Below are positions 23,709 to 36,300 of a DNA stretch of 64,000 nt, in pieces; positions within the stretch are counted from its first letter, which is position 1; each line of letters begins with the position of its first letter. Below the pieces are notes generated by a model. The model did no database searches. It was not told the DNA's origin and saw nothing but the letters and a program-made list of their open reading frames with translations. The position numbers and the translations under genes are program-made. Source of the stretch: Campylorhamphus procurvoides (Eukaryota; Chordata; Aves; Passeriformes; Dendrocolaptidae); assembly GCA_013396655.1 (NCBI GenBank), contig WBMV01004887.1, forward strand, positions 129,978 through 193,977, given 5' to 3'.

Positions 23709-26700
23709 TCAGTGCGCCGGCTCCCCGTGCACACGGAAGCGGTAGATGCAGGTGTATTCAGGGTGGCCCCAATTGCTCAGCACCCGGAGCTCCACCAGCT
23801 GGTATGTGCCCATGGAGTCACCCTTGGGGAGGAGGGGAAAAGAAAACCTGAGCCTTTGAGGGCTTTTTAAAGCTCAGAGATCCCAGAGGCCCCATTTTCT
23901 TCTCGGGGTCAGATGCTCCAAGGGCCATTTTACTTACCTCCAAGTAAAATGTCTGGATGGGGTCGCCATCGTGGTTGTAGGTGAACTGTCCAAGGAGACG
24001 GCCCTCCTCCTCTCCTTCTTCCTTCAAACCCTGCAGAGGGGCAGGGAGGCAGAAAGGGAAAACCAGGGGTCATCAGAGAGGGAGACCAGAGGTGATGAGC
24101 ACACCCAAGGCAGAAGAGAGAGGGAGACGCAAGCCTGCTTGGCCTCCACTCCTGCTCTTCCAGGCCAAAACAGACAAATGGGGACAGGGACCAGTGGGGA
24201 GGGATGGGGGAGGGAAGACCAAAAGTTACACCTACTCAATCCCCTCTCTCCTTGTGTCCCTCCAAATTCTTTCTGAAGCCCAGTGCTGTCACCCTCCCCA
24301 CCAGCACTGCTTCTTTCTCTTCTTGAGAGTGAGACCAACCCTTTCAAGGCACCCCACAGCCAAATTTGGGCTTTGCTAGCCCTCCCTTCTTGTGCCCTCC
24401 CACCATGTCCCCTGCCTCCTCCCTCAGGTCTGGGTGAGGGCACTCACGTAGACAGTGAAGTCCTTCGGGGCACTGGGGATGGTCCCCTGCGGTGAGAGGG
24501 CTTTTGGGATGTGCTCCAGTGTCACAGCTGTGGGGCGAATGGTGCTGGAGAGCCGGATAACGGCAAAGCCCTGGGAGCCGCGAAATGCCCAGCAGTTCCC
24601 AGGGTTGACATCTGGCTGTGAGCATAGAAGTGACACATCAGCAGTGTTACCACCATCAGTGCCTTTTTTCTCCCCCTGACATCAGCCTGGCTGCTTGCTT
24701 GGAGCGACAATGATAGTCCAATAAAACCCCCATGAGAACCAGCCCAGCCAGTCGTCCCCCTCTGTGGGGTCTTGCCCTAAAGGTGCCCACCTGCAGGATG
24801 ACACGGGGGGACTGTGAGTGGTACCACAGGGGGATGCCAAACAAGCTCAGCAGTGCTGTCCGTGTCTCGTAGGTCTCTGAGCAGCGGGTGTTGATGACGC
24901 TGGCCCCTGGCACAGAGAGGGAATGGCAGCAAGTAAGCTGCAAGCCAGCACCCTGTGGTTCCCTCCCCAGAACAGCTGGCTCATCCCCACCACCTACCTG
25001 CTGACTCCAGGGCATAGTCAACCAGTCCCACACGGTCCTCGCTGTAGCGCTTCAGGGCCTGGCCCACGATGAGATGCACTTGCTGCAGCAGGAGCAGAGG
25101 GCACAAGAAGGGTGAAGGACCAGGACAGGCATCCTGCCCCCCACCTGCCCCCCCACTGCAGGGACAGAGAGGGCACACAGACCTTCCCACAAAACAGCCA
25201 GGGGATAGAACAGCCGGAGCATGAATCACCGTGGCAAAAATGAGAGGACATGCATTAGGCTGGAAAGCCTTGCTAGAGGTTGCTAAAAATACCCCAGAGG
25301 AGAGGAGCTCTGCAATGAAGGGGCAGTGCCCAGGCACGCCGGGCTCACCCATCCCCAAACGAGGCGCTGGCCCAAAGGGAGGAGAGTGGGTACCAGACAC
25401 AACCTGACAGACCACCCAGTCCTCCCCAGTATCATCTGCTGGTCCCTCCTGCCCTCTCCTTCAGGATAGATGGGAGCTTTCCCCATCCAGAAAAGGGGAA
25501 GCTGGCTGGAAAATCCTTCCAGAGCCAAACCCAGCCAAAGGAGCTGGGACACTGCAGCACCACTGCGGGTCTAAACTTCAGAGTGCATAGAGTTTGCACA
25601 GACTGCAGGGACTGCTAATCCCAGCTTGATCCCTCCCTCCACTATCTCCACAGGGAATTGCCAACAACTCTTTCCAAAGCAAGCAGGCTCATTTTTTCCC
25701 CTTGGTGTCATTCTGCTTAAATGTTTTGCATCAAACAACTCAGCAGTGCTGCTGAAGAATGGGGATAAGCAAGATTCTCCACCCATGGAAACCTTGCTGG
25801 CATCCACCCTGCTTTCTGGGTCAAGCATGCACGAGCAGAAGCCTGGATTTTAAGACACCAAGAGCCTCACAGGCATGCAGATAACACCACCTGTGACCTC
25901 TTCCAGGGCAGAGCGCAGGCACAGCCCAAGGAGCTTCAGAGATGTTCCTGCCACATGGGCTGGGATCAATATCCCAGCTGTAGGGGCTGTCCCAATGGCT
26001 CTGCCATCTGCCAGGCACACATGCCAGCCCCTCTGTGCACACACACAATGAGGCACAGTCCCCAGTCCCACACCAGTGGTCACCATCATGTCTCTGGGGC
26101 TCAGGCCAGCACTCACCTCCTCTGTCACCCCTGCAGTCCCCCCGTGCTGCAGGGCCACTCCAATACCAGCCTGAGCATCCCGTGATGACAGTCTCCGGTC
26201 CTCCGAGACTTTGGCAAGGATCTTGCGCTCCAGAGCCTGGAGCTCTGCTTTCAAGTCCTCCCGCTGGAGGATGAGGCCAGTGGCACCATCCTGCTGGGAC
26301 TGCGACAGGAACCGACTGATCCATACTGGGAATTGCGCTTCCACCTGAAATGGTGGGGACTGAGCTTAGCCCTGGGGCAGGAATCCTCGCTCTTCTCTCT
26401 GCCAAACAGGGTGGGTACCGGGGACTCACATCAGCCCGCACTGTCTTCAGCTGCTCCAGCATCCCCTCCACGTGCTTTCCCATCACCTCCTGGTCTGCCT
26501 TGAGGCCTGCCAGCTCCCTCCTCAGCGCTGCCACCTCCTGCTCCAGCTTGCCCACCTCCTGCTGGAACAGCCCTCGCAGGCTCTCCTGTGCTGAGCTGTG
26601 CAGAGAGAAATGCAACACTTCATGCCAATAACACCAGCTCCCCTCTGCACACTGAGGGAAGAGGCTCATCCCACATTACCTACGTTCAACCTCATCTCCA

Positions 26701-29700
26701 GACCAAACTATTTTAATTCCTGTGGCAATGACCTCTTCTACTGCACCCTGCAGGAAAGCATATGCAGCTCACCCCTCAGCTGAAGGGCCACATTCCCCAG
26801 AAAGATGCAAAATGACAGTGGTAAACGTCATTTGCTGCAATTGCCCTTGGAGCCCTGCTCCCAGCCATAGAATGGGTTAGGCTGGAGGGGACCACAGTGG
26901 GTCATCTGGACCAACCTCTCTGCTCAAGCAGGGCCATCTCAAGCAGAGCACACTGCCTCCTGTGAGGGAGATTCCACAACCTCTCTGGGTATTCAAGAAC
27001 TGTCTGGATGCAATCCTATGCAACCTGTTCTGGTGTGTGGTGACCCACACAGTAAAGAAGTTCTTCCTCATATTCAGGCGAAACTTCCTGTGCATCAGTT
27101 TCTGCCCACTGCTTCTTGTCCTACTGCGTGACACTACTGAGAAGAGCCTGGCTCCATCCCCTTGGCATCCTCCCTTCAGATACTGATATACACTGATGAG
27201 GTCCCCTCTCAGTCGTCTCTTCTCAAGGCTTAACAGGCCCAGCTCCCTCAGCCTTTCCTTTTAAGAAAGATGCCCTAGTCCCTTTATCTTTGTAGCCTTC
27301 TGCTGGGCCTGCTCCAGGAGCTCCCTGCCTCTCTTGACCAAGACACAGCACTCCAAATGTGTCCTCACTGGGGCTGAGTAGAGGGGCAGGATCACCTCCC
27401 TTGACTTGCTACCAATGCTCTTCCTAATGCACCCCAGGATACCACTGGCCTTCTTGCCCACAAGGACACACTGCTGGCTCGTATCGACACACCCACATAT
27501 CCATCCCCTCTTTCCCCCCACAACAACACATCTCAATCGCTCCTTTTGCCCCAAGCAAACCCCTACTAAGCCTCACTGTGGGGAATTCCCTTCGCTACCT
27601 GCCTGCCCCTAACCAAGCAGTGGCTCTGCCCATTGGCCAGCGTTACCTCTGCCATTCAGAGTTCAGCTCCAGCAAGCGTGTCTCCATCTCCTGCCAGGAA
27701 ATGAGGAAGAGATAAGACCTCTGACAGCAGTGGTGGTCCTACCCAAGTACCACCACATGCTCATCCCCTTACCTGAGAGGCTTGTGCCATCTTCCCCAGG
27801 CGCCCATCCAAATCCCTCTGCACCTGGGCTCGGAAGGCATCCAGCTCACCCTGCAAGATGAGGAACAGGGTGGAATATCAGAGCCTGGCCCCGCACAGCC
27901 CCATCTCCCCATATGCCCCCCGTACACCTCACCTGGAGGTGGCTGGCCATGTCACTGTGGAGATGCTCCTTCAGCCCTGCATCCCGGCGGCTCACCAGCC
28001 CCTCCAGCAGCATCAGGATGTCCCCTGGGGGTGGCTCTTCCCCTGCTGTCACTGCTGCTGCCCCCCGACGCAGCTCCCACCGTGATAGCTCAGCCTCCAG
28101 TGCCACAAAGCGCTTCTCCAGGGACTGGAAGCGAGCCAGGAGCCCATGTGCCCCCTGCAGCAACCAAAATAGGGTGTGATGCAGCCCCCTGGGGAGGTGC
28201 CTTCTCTATAGGACCCCTGTGAAAGGCATCCCAGACCATCCACTGCCCATAGTCAGTAGCATCTTATTCATCTGTTGCTTCCTAGGAGAAGGCAGATCTT
28301 CCCCCATTTCTGGGGCAGCCCAAGAGTGAAATGGCCACAAGCTGGGAAAGACATTCCCACCACTATGGAGTGACCATCTGCCCCATTCTCTACCATTCCC
28401 CATCCTCTGGAAGCAATCCTTCAGCCATGAACCACACCATTCCAGCTCTCCCTGCAAGGCACTGAGTCCCACCTTTGCTGAAGCTTACCTTGTCAAGCAT
28501 GGTTAGGTCTCCTGTCCCAGGCACATCGGAGGAGGAAAACTTTCCAGCTCCCCACGAGGGGAATGAGGGCAGGCTGAGTGTCGACAGCCCATACGGATAG
28601 AAGTACCAAGCTCCTGGGCATGCAGAGGGATAAGATGGTCAAAGCCACTGGCTGGTAATGGTCCACAGCAGGGGACAGGGTGGACATGCAGAGACTCAGC
28701 CATCAGCATCCCCTGAAATTATCAGGAGGTCCCAGCACAAGGGAGCCACCCCATCCCCCCCCAGTATGGCAGTAGGATGCTCTGCACTGCCCCAGATCTC
28801 AGGGCATGGCATGGAGTCAGGCTGGCTCACCGTAGGCAGCAGCAGTAAGGAGCAGGAGGAGCAGCAGGAAAAGCAGGGACCTCTTCAGACGTGGGTAGCG
28901 CCTGGAGTATGGAGAAAAAAGAAGGACCTGTAGGACTGCAGCCACCTTCCACCACTTCTGGATGGGTGGCCAAGGGAAAGCAAAGCTCAGCTGGGCTTTG
29001 GCATAGGACACCCAACCTTGTGTGTGTCTCCCCACTGGGAGGGTCCTGCAGGTTTTCCCCACACGTTCCCCATCTTGGTGTCCCACCCCCATGCTCACCT
29101 GGAGAAGGGGACACTGTTCAGGCGGGGAGCTGTGCCAGTGAGGCGGTGCCAGGCACCCACCAGCCCTGAGAACAGCCACGTCATGAACCGAACTGCCAGC
29201 AGAAAAAACAAGCCTCAGGAGAGGTCCTAGTAGAGATGTCCCCTCCATCCCCAAGGATGGTCCCTGAAGAGGATAAAACCCCTTCATCGGATCAGGGAAC
29301 AGCACACACAGCACTCAGGGAGAAGAGACAGTGACAGGTAAAAACAGCGCTGCTAGAAATGCCCCTACCAGCCCTCCACTCACCTGGGGACGTAAACACC
29401 TGCCAGAGGAAGGAGCCCACCCGGGAGGCTGCAGTCCTCAGACCCGACCCAGAGCTACTTTGGCCTGAGTAAAAATGACCTGGAAAGGAAGAAGCAAGAC
29501 ACCGATGGAGCCAGCATCCCAGGGCATCGCCCAGGGCAAAGGCTTTGCACTGGGGATGACATGCAGGGGGACAGGCAGCACCCTGGGTATGGTCAGGCCC
29601 TGGGCTGGTCACCCAGGGACACCTCCCCTGCATCCCTGCCACTACAGAGGGGCTGGTGTGTGCCTACCAGCATAGTCATCTTCCGAGGAATACCCAGATG

Positions 29701-31148
29701 ACGAGGCATAGGTGTCATAGGTCTTGCTCTCCAGCAGCCCGTTGATCTTACTGGACTCTGTGTCCCCTGTGACTCTTCTCCTTCTGGTGGAGAGCTCCCC
29801 ACCTGCTCCCAAAACAGAGTCCCCCTGAGAAATCACCCACCACCCCCTCCACAGCAGGCAACCCAGTCAGCCAGGCTGAGGGGGTGCCCCAACACCCGCC
29901 AGCTGTCACAGAGGGGTGGAAGGGCTCACCCCAGTAGGTGCCACTGTCCAGGTCATCATCCAGCATGGAATTGCCCAGGGCAGCAAGACCCCGGCTGCCC
30001 CCCAGGTAGGACTCGCTCATCATGGACTCGCTGTAGTAGGAGGTCTGGGTGCTGGGGGCAGGGGAGAGGCGCTTGGTGCTGCCCGATTTCCTCCTGATCG
30101 TCCTGCCAGGGGCCAGAACAGGCTCATCAGACACATGTGGTAATGGCGTGGAGGGGGTCACAGTGCGCCCACGGGCGAGAAACGGGGAATTCACCCCCAT
30201 CGCTCGACCAGCATCACTTCCCTCCGCACCGGATGGCAGCAGGTTTCGGAGGGTGCAGCCGCTGCCGTGCTTTGAAAAGGCCTTCCCGCCCGTCCCCGGG
30301 CAGGCTTCCGATCGCACCGCTGCGGTTTTCCGGAGGCAGTGCCAGCGCACCTCCCTCTCCCTCCCTCCCTCCCTCCATCTCTCCTTCCCTCGCTCCCTCC
30401 ATCCTTCCCTCCCTCCATCCAGCCCAAGGCGGCCGCAGCCGGGAGAGGTTCCCATGCGTGGGCAGAGGGTCCGCAGGGGTGCCCGGACGGGGCGCACGGG
30501 GCTGNCCCGGGCCCCGGCCGGACCCCCTCCTCCTCCCCCGCAAACCCACCAGCAGCGGGGATGGAGCCCCCGCCGTCCCGCCCCGCTGCTCCGGCCGCTC
30601 TCACCGCTCTCGCCGCCGCCGCTCCCTTTTGTTTTGCGGGGGAAGGCGGCTCTGGCCTCCCCGCCCTTCCCCCGGGCTCCCCCCGACACCGACACCGACA
30701 GCGCCCCGCCCGCCGGGACGGGCACAGACACCGCCCCCCCGCCCCCTTTATCGTCACTAATTATTATTATCGCTATTNAGCCCAAGGCGGCCGCAGCCGG
30801 GAGAGGTTCCCATGCGTGGGCAGAGGGTCCGCAGGGGTGCCCGGACGGGGCGCACGGGGCTGTCCCCGCCGGAGCGATGTCCCCTCCAGTGCCGAGGCAG
30901 CCGGAGCGCTCCCTCCTGCCACCCATCCTCACGACCCACCCGGGAGGGTTCCCCAGACCCCCATCCCAGCCCCAGACTGGTTTGGGAGGGGGACCCCCCC
31001 CCGCCCGCCGCACTAACCTGCCAGTGGTCTCCTTGAAGGGGATCTGCGTGCCCCCCAGCAGGGAGGCGCTGCTGCTGCTGCTGGCGGTGGCATCCTCGTC
31101 GCCCGGGTAGTAGCGGGTGGTGACAAGGCGCTGGCTGCGGCGGGACAT
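23709..31148 (-). CDS. SUN2: SUN domain-containing protein 2, complete CDS in 17 exons
   Basis: Exons in minus order (high to low coordinate): 31148-31018, 30102-29930, 29802-29668, 29479-29384, 29192-29099, 28901-28831, 28613-28489, 28154-27933, 27850-27773, 27690-27647, 26595-26430, 26344-26117, 25082-24998, 24906-24791, 24615-24448, 24030-23938 and 23822-23709. They total 2,139 nt and 712 aa (human about 717). The protein begins [14 protein letters not shown], a nucleoplasmic lamin-side region. A Leu-rich membrane helix ([17 protein letters not shown]) comes next, then lumenal coiled coils. The SUN domain holds the KASH-linking cysteine (NTRCSETYE), the NCWAF cysteine and the terminal [18 protein letters not shown]2 trimerises in the perinuclear space and binds nesprins to form LINC complexes. 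The start codon matches the conserved N-terminus. Ns and a misplaced contig interrupt intron 1, not the coding exons. Confidence 0.97.
26866..27490 (-). mobile_element. CR1 LINE fragment, 5'-truncated
   Basis: The plus strand starts with CATAGAAT, the complement of the CR1 3' tail ATTCTATG. It then follows the antisense CR1 consensus ('ttcaagaactgtctggatgc', 'caacctgttctggtg', 'tcttctcaaggcttaacagg', 'gggctgagtagaggggcag'). The element is oriented minus, inside the SUN2 intron between 27647 and 26595. The right-hand end is approximate. Confidence 0.85.
30353..30420. repeat. CCCT-rich microsatellite
   Basis: Imperfect CCCT/CCAT tetranucleotide tract in SUN2 intron 1. It ends exactly where the first copy of the 84-bp duplication begins, so it may have contributed to the assembly break. 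Confidence 0.8.
30421..30504. repeat. 84-bp exact direct repeat, copy 1 (assembly overlap)
   Basis: Identical by eye to 30779-30862 (starts AGCCCAAGGCGGCC, ends CACGGGGCTG). A single N follows at 30505. The exact identity and abutting Ns point to overlapping contig ends, not a biological duplication. Confidence 0.9.
30506..30777 (-). promoter_or_regulatory. SUN2: isolated 272-bp contig; probable SUN2 promoter and non-coding first exon, misplaced
   Basis: It is bounded by single Ns at 30505 and 30778. Read on the minus strand it has GC boxes (GGGGGCGGGG), GC-rich leader-like sequence and a good donor (GAGAGCG|GTGAGAGC, exon edge at 30605). Its first 13 bases (CCCGGGCCCCGGC) equal the 13 bases just before the N at 31368. 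Together these place it upstream of the SUN2 start codon, in the gap at 31368, and not in intron 1 where it now lies. Confidence 0.55.
30779..30862. repeat. 84-bp exact direct repeat, copy 2 (assembly overlap)
   Basis: Second copy, directly after the N at 30778. Merging it with copy 1 would join the flanking contigs and expel the 272-bp contig. Confidence 0.9.
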
Positions 31149-33140
31149 GGCGGCTGCACGGGGGGAGGGCACGGCTCACCTGGAGGCGGCGGGTGCCAGG
31201 GGACAGAGGGGACCCCACCCGCGGGGACCCTACCCCTGTGGCAGGGGGTCCCGCACACACCGACGCCCCTCCCGACGGCTGCCCAGGGATGGAGCCGCCT
31301 CCCCTCCCAGCGCCATAAACCCCCCTCTCCCCTCCTCTCCCCGCCCGGATCAACCCCGGGCCCCGGCNGTTCCACTGTATTTTATTCAATTTTACTCTAT
31401 TTTATTCTATTTTCATCGTTCGGGGCGGCCGATGGGGCGGGGCTCTCCCCACCTCCTGGTGCCCACTGGGACCTGTTCACCAAGCACTGGGGTCCCCCAT
31501 AGGCAGCAGTCAGCCCACGCTGCCAGACAAGGGTGTAGGTGCTGCCAGCCCAAAATGGGAGCTCGCAGATGCAGCGCTGCGCCCCGGCCCCGTTTGGGTT
31601 TTGCTGTGGCGGCTGGTTTGCTGGTCCCAGGAGGGTGGGAAATACCCACGCCCCACGCCCCACGCCCCACCCCAGCAGGAGGACACGGCTGAACCTGACC
31701 CTGAGGCATGGGCAGCCCCGCTCGAACTCCCCTGTGCCCCACCGCCTGGACCGGGCAGGCATGTTCTGCTGTTCCCCAGACACCCTGCTGCCACCGCTCT
31801 CCCCCACGGGCGGCTCAGCCGGCTTGGCAGGGGCTTGTGAGCCAAACCCGGCTGCTCCCACGGGACCTTGAGTCTCAGCAGCACAGCTGGAACCTTGTGC
31901 AAACTCACCAGGCTGAAAAAACAGCACCTCTCCCACGCCCCGTGTTTTAAATGTGACGCCGCGTCGGAAAAAGATTTGCCTGGGGGGGTTCTGTGAGTGG
32001 GGGGAATCAGCCACCTGTGTCTGGACACATTAGGCCATGTCCAAATGTCCCCCCTCCCCCCCACGACTTTGTATATGGAGCAAAAAGGTATTTATAGAAA
32101 GAGTTAAAAAATATGAAACTGGCAGAAGGGGAGGAACCTGTTGCAAAACAGCCCCAAAACCTTTTCCTTCCCGTGCTGGGGTTTGGGGCACAAGCCAGGG
32201 TAGCGGCAGAAGGACGTGCTGCCAGCTTTGGAGGGGCACAACACAACAAACCCTGATTCAGTGGCCCCGGCTCAGTTGTGTAACACAGACAGATCCTCTT
32301 TGTCTCTCTTTTTTTTTTTTTCCCCTTCCTTTTGAGCCCATTTTTTGTTCTGGCCTAAATCTCTGCCTGGCTTTTCCAGGGCAGCTCCATCTCTCACTGT
32401 GCCAGCCGCCCTTTTTCATCATTTCCTGTGGCTTCTTATCCCATTGTGGGTGCCCGGCTAGGACAGAGGACATCTCCCCTCCGTGGTGGCACCTTTATCT
32501 ATGGCCACGCCGATGCCAGCTCGTGCCCAGTCGTGGGGATGGCACCTGCCCCAGCTGACGTAGCCCTGCACGGATTAACCCCCAGGAGGCTCAGGGGATA
32601 AGCTGGGTGCTGAGCCACCGGGCACTAAGTAGGGTGCATGGCCCTGGGTCAATCTGTCCCCGTCCCAGGAGCCACTTTTTTGGGTGGGAGGGAAGTTGGC
32701 AGCAGTTCCCAGGGAATTTGAGGAGGTGTTCCAAGGGGAGTAGGGCTTGTCGCCCTTGCTGCATGCCTGGTGCTGCGGAGGAGGTGATGATGCCAGAGCC
32801 ATAGGGGTTTTCAGGTAGATGTGGGAAGAGCAGGGCAATGATAAGTGGCGAATGGCTGGGAGCTTGTGCCTCATTTTCCCCACACCAGCAGTGGAGAGTC
32901 TCAGCTCTGTTTTTGGGGGTCACCAGGGCATCACCATGCTGGGGATGGGGGTGGGGCAGAAGGAGCTTGCCAACTGCTCTGGTTTGGCAACTCTTGCTGG
33001 GAAAAGGCAGGAAAAATCCCTACCCTTTCCTAAAAGGCTTTGGAGGGCTGAAGCGACCCGTCCAGGCACGCAAGGACCGGCCAGAGCTGGGAAAGCAGCC
33101 ATGGTCGGGAAGATCTCAGTTCGTGTCATCTCCACTAGGC
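31149..33140. other. SUN2 upstream region, no further gene recognised
   Basis: A minus-strand acceptor-like tract (CCCCCCGTGCAG) ends about 8 bases before the SUN2 ATG, which fits an upstream non-coding exon. An N lies at 31368, followed by an AT-rich pentanucleotide-like tract (ATTTTATTC type) to about 31415. A short CCCCACG triple repeat lies near 31650. The rest shows only chance ORFs. Confidence 0.5.
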
Positions 33141-33147
33141 CAACCTC

Positions 33148-33153
33148 TTTATT
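33148..33153 (-). terminator. poly(A) signal of the FAM20C-like gene
   Basis: TTTATT on the plus strand, about 175 bases below the stop codon at 33329. It implies a short 3' UTR. Confidence 0.65.
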
Positions 33154-33328
33154 TAAATTCCCTCCCTTTTCCAGCTATCCTTACAACCTGCTTTCCTGGT
33201 GGATCACACCACCACCTCTGGCAGAGCCAAAAGCCAACACTACACAGAGTCAGAGCTGCATACGGATCCCGTATCATCCTTGGCAGCACCCTAAAATGCC
33301 CCAACCCAGCAGGGTACCCTGCCCCTCA

Positions 33329-36300
33329 TCACACCTGTGACCCCACATCATCCACCAGCACCTCATCCGGGCGGGCTGCCCTGGCCAGGCAGTGTCCCAC
33401 TGCCACCAGCACCTTCCCCAGGCGACGGTCCAGCGCCTGCAGGTGGGGCTCAGCCAGGATGGGAGCCAGTGGGTCTGCAGCCAGTGCCTCCCTCAGCAGG
33501 TCACTCAGGCGGTAGGGCTCAGTGGCCAGCAGCTGCAGACGCAGGTAGGTGGACTTCTTGATGCTGCCAAAGATCAGGAGGGAGAGGTCTCAACACAGAG
33601 AGGTCTCCCCGACAGCAGATTCAGGGCAGGCAGTGGGAGCCCTTTACCTGCAGCATTGCTGGAGGGGGGCCAGGATGGACAGTTCATCACGAGAGTGTGT
33701 GCCAAAGCTGGAAATTGGAAGAAGCCCACCAGTGGGTGTCAGGGCGACATTTTGGCAAGACTGGCGGTCTCCCCGAATCCCTTTGCCATGATTGCTCCCC
33801 TCCCTTCCCCAGGTTTACCCGCGGCCATTGTCCAGGTGGAGCAGGAAAGTGTCATTCCCAAATTTCTCAAAGGTCTCGTAGTGGTGCCGGTCCATATTGC
33901 CTGTGGTGGGCCAACAAATTTGCCAACAGGTTGTGAGATGGGAGCAGGGACACAGAACACCCTCCTGGTGTGAGATCAAAACCCAGAGCCTGAGGAAAAG
34001 AACTGGAGACACCCGCAAAGTGTCCATCTGGTGCCCATGGCCACAGAAGGGAGGTCCAGGCCTCTTCTCATCACAGCAACCCCACAGAGGGACAATAGTG
34101 GCAAATGGTGCAGAAATAATGGCAAAAGCATGGCTGGGTGGCCAGAAACGAGAAGATGGGAAACTCTCCAAACCAGATGATGGTGAGGGGACAGTGCAGG
34201 GAGGAAGAAGCACCCGGAGACAGGAGAGGTAGCCAGAGCTCTGGGCATCACCTCCATCTCTGGCTCTCCAGGGGCTGCACGTGGGAGCATGCTGGAAGGG
34301 GCTTCCTGTGTCTGGGGTGTTCAGCTGGAATCTCCACAGAATCTCTTGTCCTTTGACTTCTGCCCTAATGGCACAGCCCTGTGCTTTCATTTCAGGTAAG
34401 ACTGCAGCTCACTGCAGCCTGAACAACAGTTTGCCCAACAAATCTCGCAGGGCACAGAGCTGTGGAAGATGGAGCCATCTGGGCCTCTGTCCCGAGGGCG
34501 CTCCACAGTCCCCAGCACCAGAATGGAGAGACTCACCCATAAGGAAATCGAGGACTGTCATGTCAATGAGGTCGAGGAGGCGATGGCCCCTGTTGTAGGG
34601 CGGTGTCTCTCGCACCCGGGTGCAGTAGTTGGGGTTCAGCTCCCACCTGTTGGCAGAAACCGGGTGGGGAATGAGGGCCATGAGAGTGGCCATGGAGCAG
34701 CCCCCTCCTATGCCATGGCTCTGCTGCTCCACGTCCCCCACACGCCCAAGCCCTGGCTCACTCAGCTTTCTTGCTCTTGTGGTAGGAGCGGCGCCAGGGG
34801 CTGCGCCAGGAGCGGCGCTTGGCCAAGGTCTTGTCAGGGAGCAGGGCAGCCATGGAGCCCTCCAGCTGGTCCGGCTTGCCACAGACGGCGTGCTCGGTGG
34901 AGCAGTAATAGGAGCACTCCCCATAGAAGCAGACGTTACCCACTGGCAGAGGGGACAAAGCAAAGGCTGGTGAAGAAGAGGAAGGCAACAAGCCTGTGAC
35001 TCCCAGGCAGGGTGGTTCAGTAGCCAGCCAGGGGAGGATGCTCCAATCACTGTGGCCATGCACCACACACAAAGCAATGGCAAGGAAGGCTGTGAGGAGC
35101 AAAGCCCCATGGCAGGGGATCCACAGAAGCTGGAGCAGCCCCCAGAGGGATAGTTTGCCTTGGGGCAGGAGCAGTCAGGTCCAGCTGAGCTCCATGTGGG
35201 TGGCCACAGAAGAGGATGGACAGCATGAAAGCTCACCTGGGGAGATGAAGAAAGTCTTGGCCAGTTTCTTGTCTGTAGTGATGTCACGAATCTCCCTTGT
35301 TATATTGACTAAACGGCCAGAAACTGGGGGGATTCGACGGAAATCCAGGATCCTGAAACACAGAACTTGGAACTATTTCTTATCGACCCCAGCTGATTTA
35401 CAGAGTGAGTTATTAAAGTCACCAGGAGACACAGATACCCCTCACAAAAGGGAGGGAGAGGTGGGATGAAGGAGCAGTTTCACTGCTGCTTTGCCAATAT
35501 GGGAGGGGAGGGTTGGATGTAAAGCTTATGCTCACCTGTCCAGGTGGAAAGCTGCGATCTCTGCATTGTGCCGCTCAAAGTCCGAGAAGTAGAAGAAATC
35601 AATGGGGGTCTCCTGGTCCCTGGTCTGCCTGGGAGGGTGGGGCAATGATGAATGGGGTCACTCTGAGCGTGGGCTTGATTCCAAACCACCCTTCACCTTG
35701 CGTCCCCTGGTGACACTGGAGGCACGGCAAGACCCAGTCTCCTCCAGTTGCTTCCTGGTGAGTGGTGTGGCTCCAAACCCCCCATCCAGGCTCCCACGAA
35801 CTCCCTGCCTCCAATGCAACGGCTGGAAAGCCTCGGGGACTGGAGGCTCCTAAATGGTCCTCATGATCCACCTTCTTCTTTCCACCACTGGAGGTCACTA
35901 CCCCATCACAAGCTGCACCCAGCCTGTCGCAAGCACCACGAGAGAAGGGGAGGGAAAGGGGACCAATGTGCTCGCCTCAGTGTTGGGATAGAGGTGCTGA
36001 AGTGTTTCTCCATTTCTCCCTCCATGGTCCCCTCTGGCTACTCCTTGCTGCATAACAGGACCATGTGGGTGGGGTATGGGGTTGTCCCAGGCTTTACTCA
36101 CTTCATGGGCTTGAAGAGGGCCTGTCCGTAATTAGGGAATGTCATGATGAGCTTGAGCTGGGTCCCGCCAGACTTCTGGACTGAAAGGAGGCACACAGGG
36201 ATGAGGGAGGCAGGCAGGCGGTGGGGCAGGGGCATGGACAGGGCTGTGGGCAGGGAGGTGGTACCCGAGGTGATGATCCTCTGCGTGGCCAGGTCCCGGA

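Noticed and set aside
30049..31172. Long overlapping ORFs on both strands across the SUN2 5' region
   Set aside because: They run through Ns and the duplicated contig ends. Only exon 1 (31148-31018) and exon 2 (30102-29930) match SUN2.
31157..31179. Donor-like (CTCCAG|GTGAGC) and acceptor-like (GTGCAG) sites just upstream of the SUN2 ATG, suggesting a 5' UTR intron
   Set aside because: The gap between them is only about 23 bases, too short for a spliceosomal intron. The acceptor more probably pairs with a first exon further upstream.
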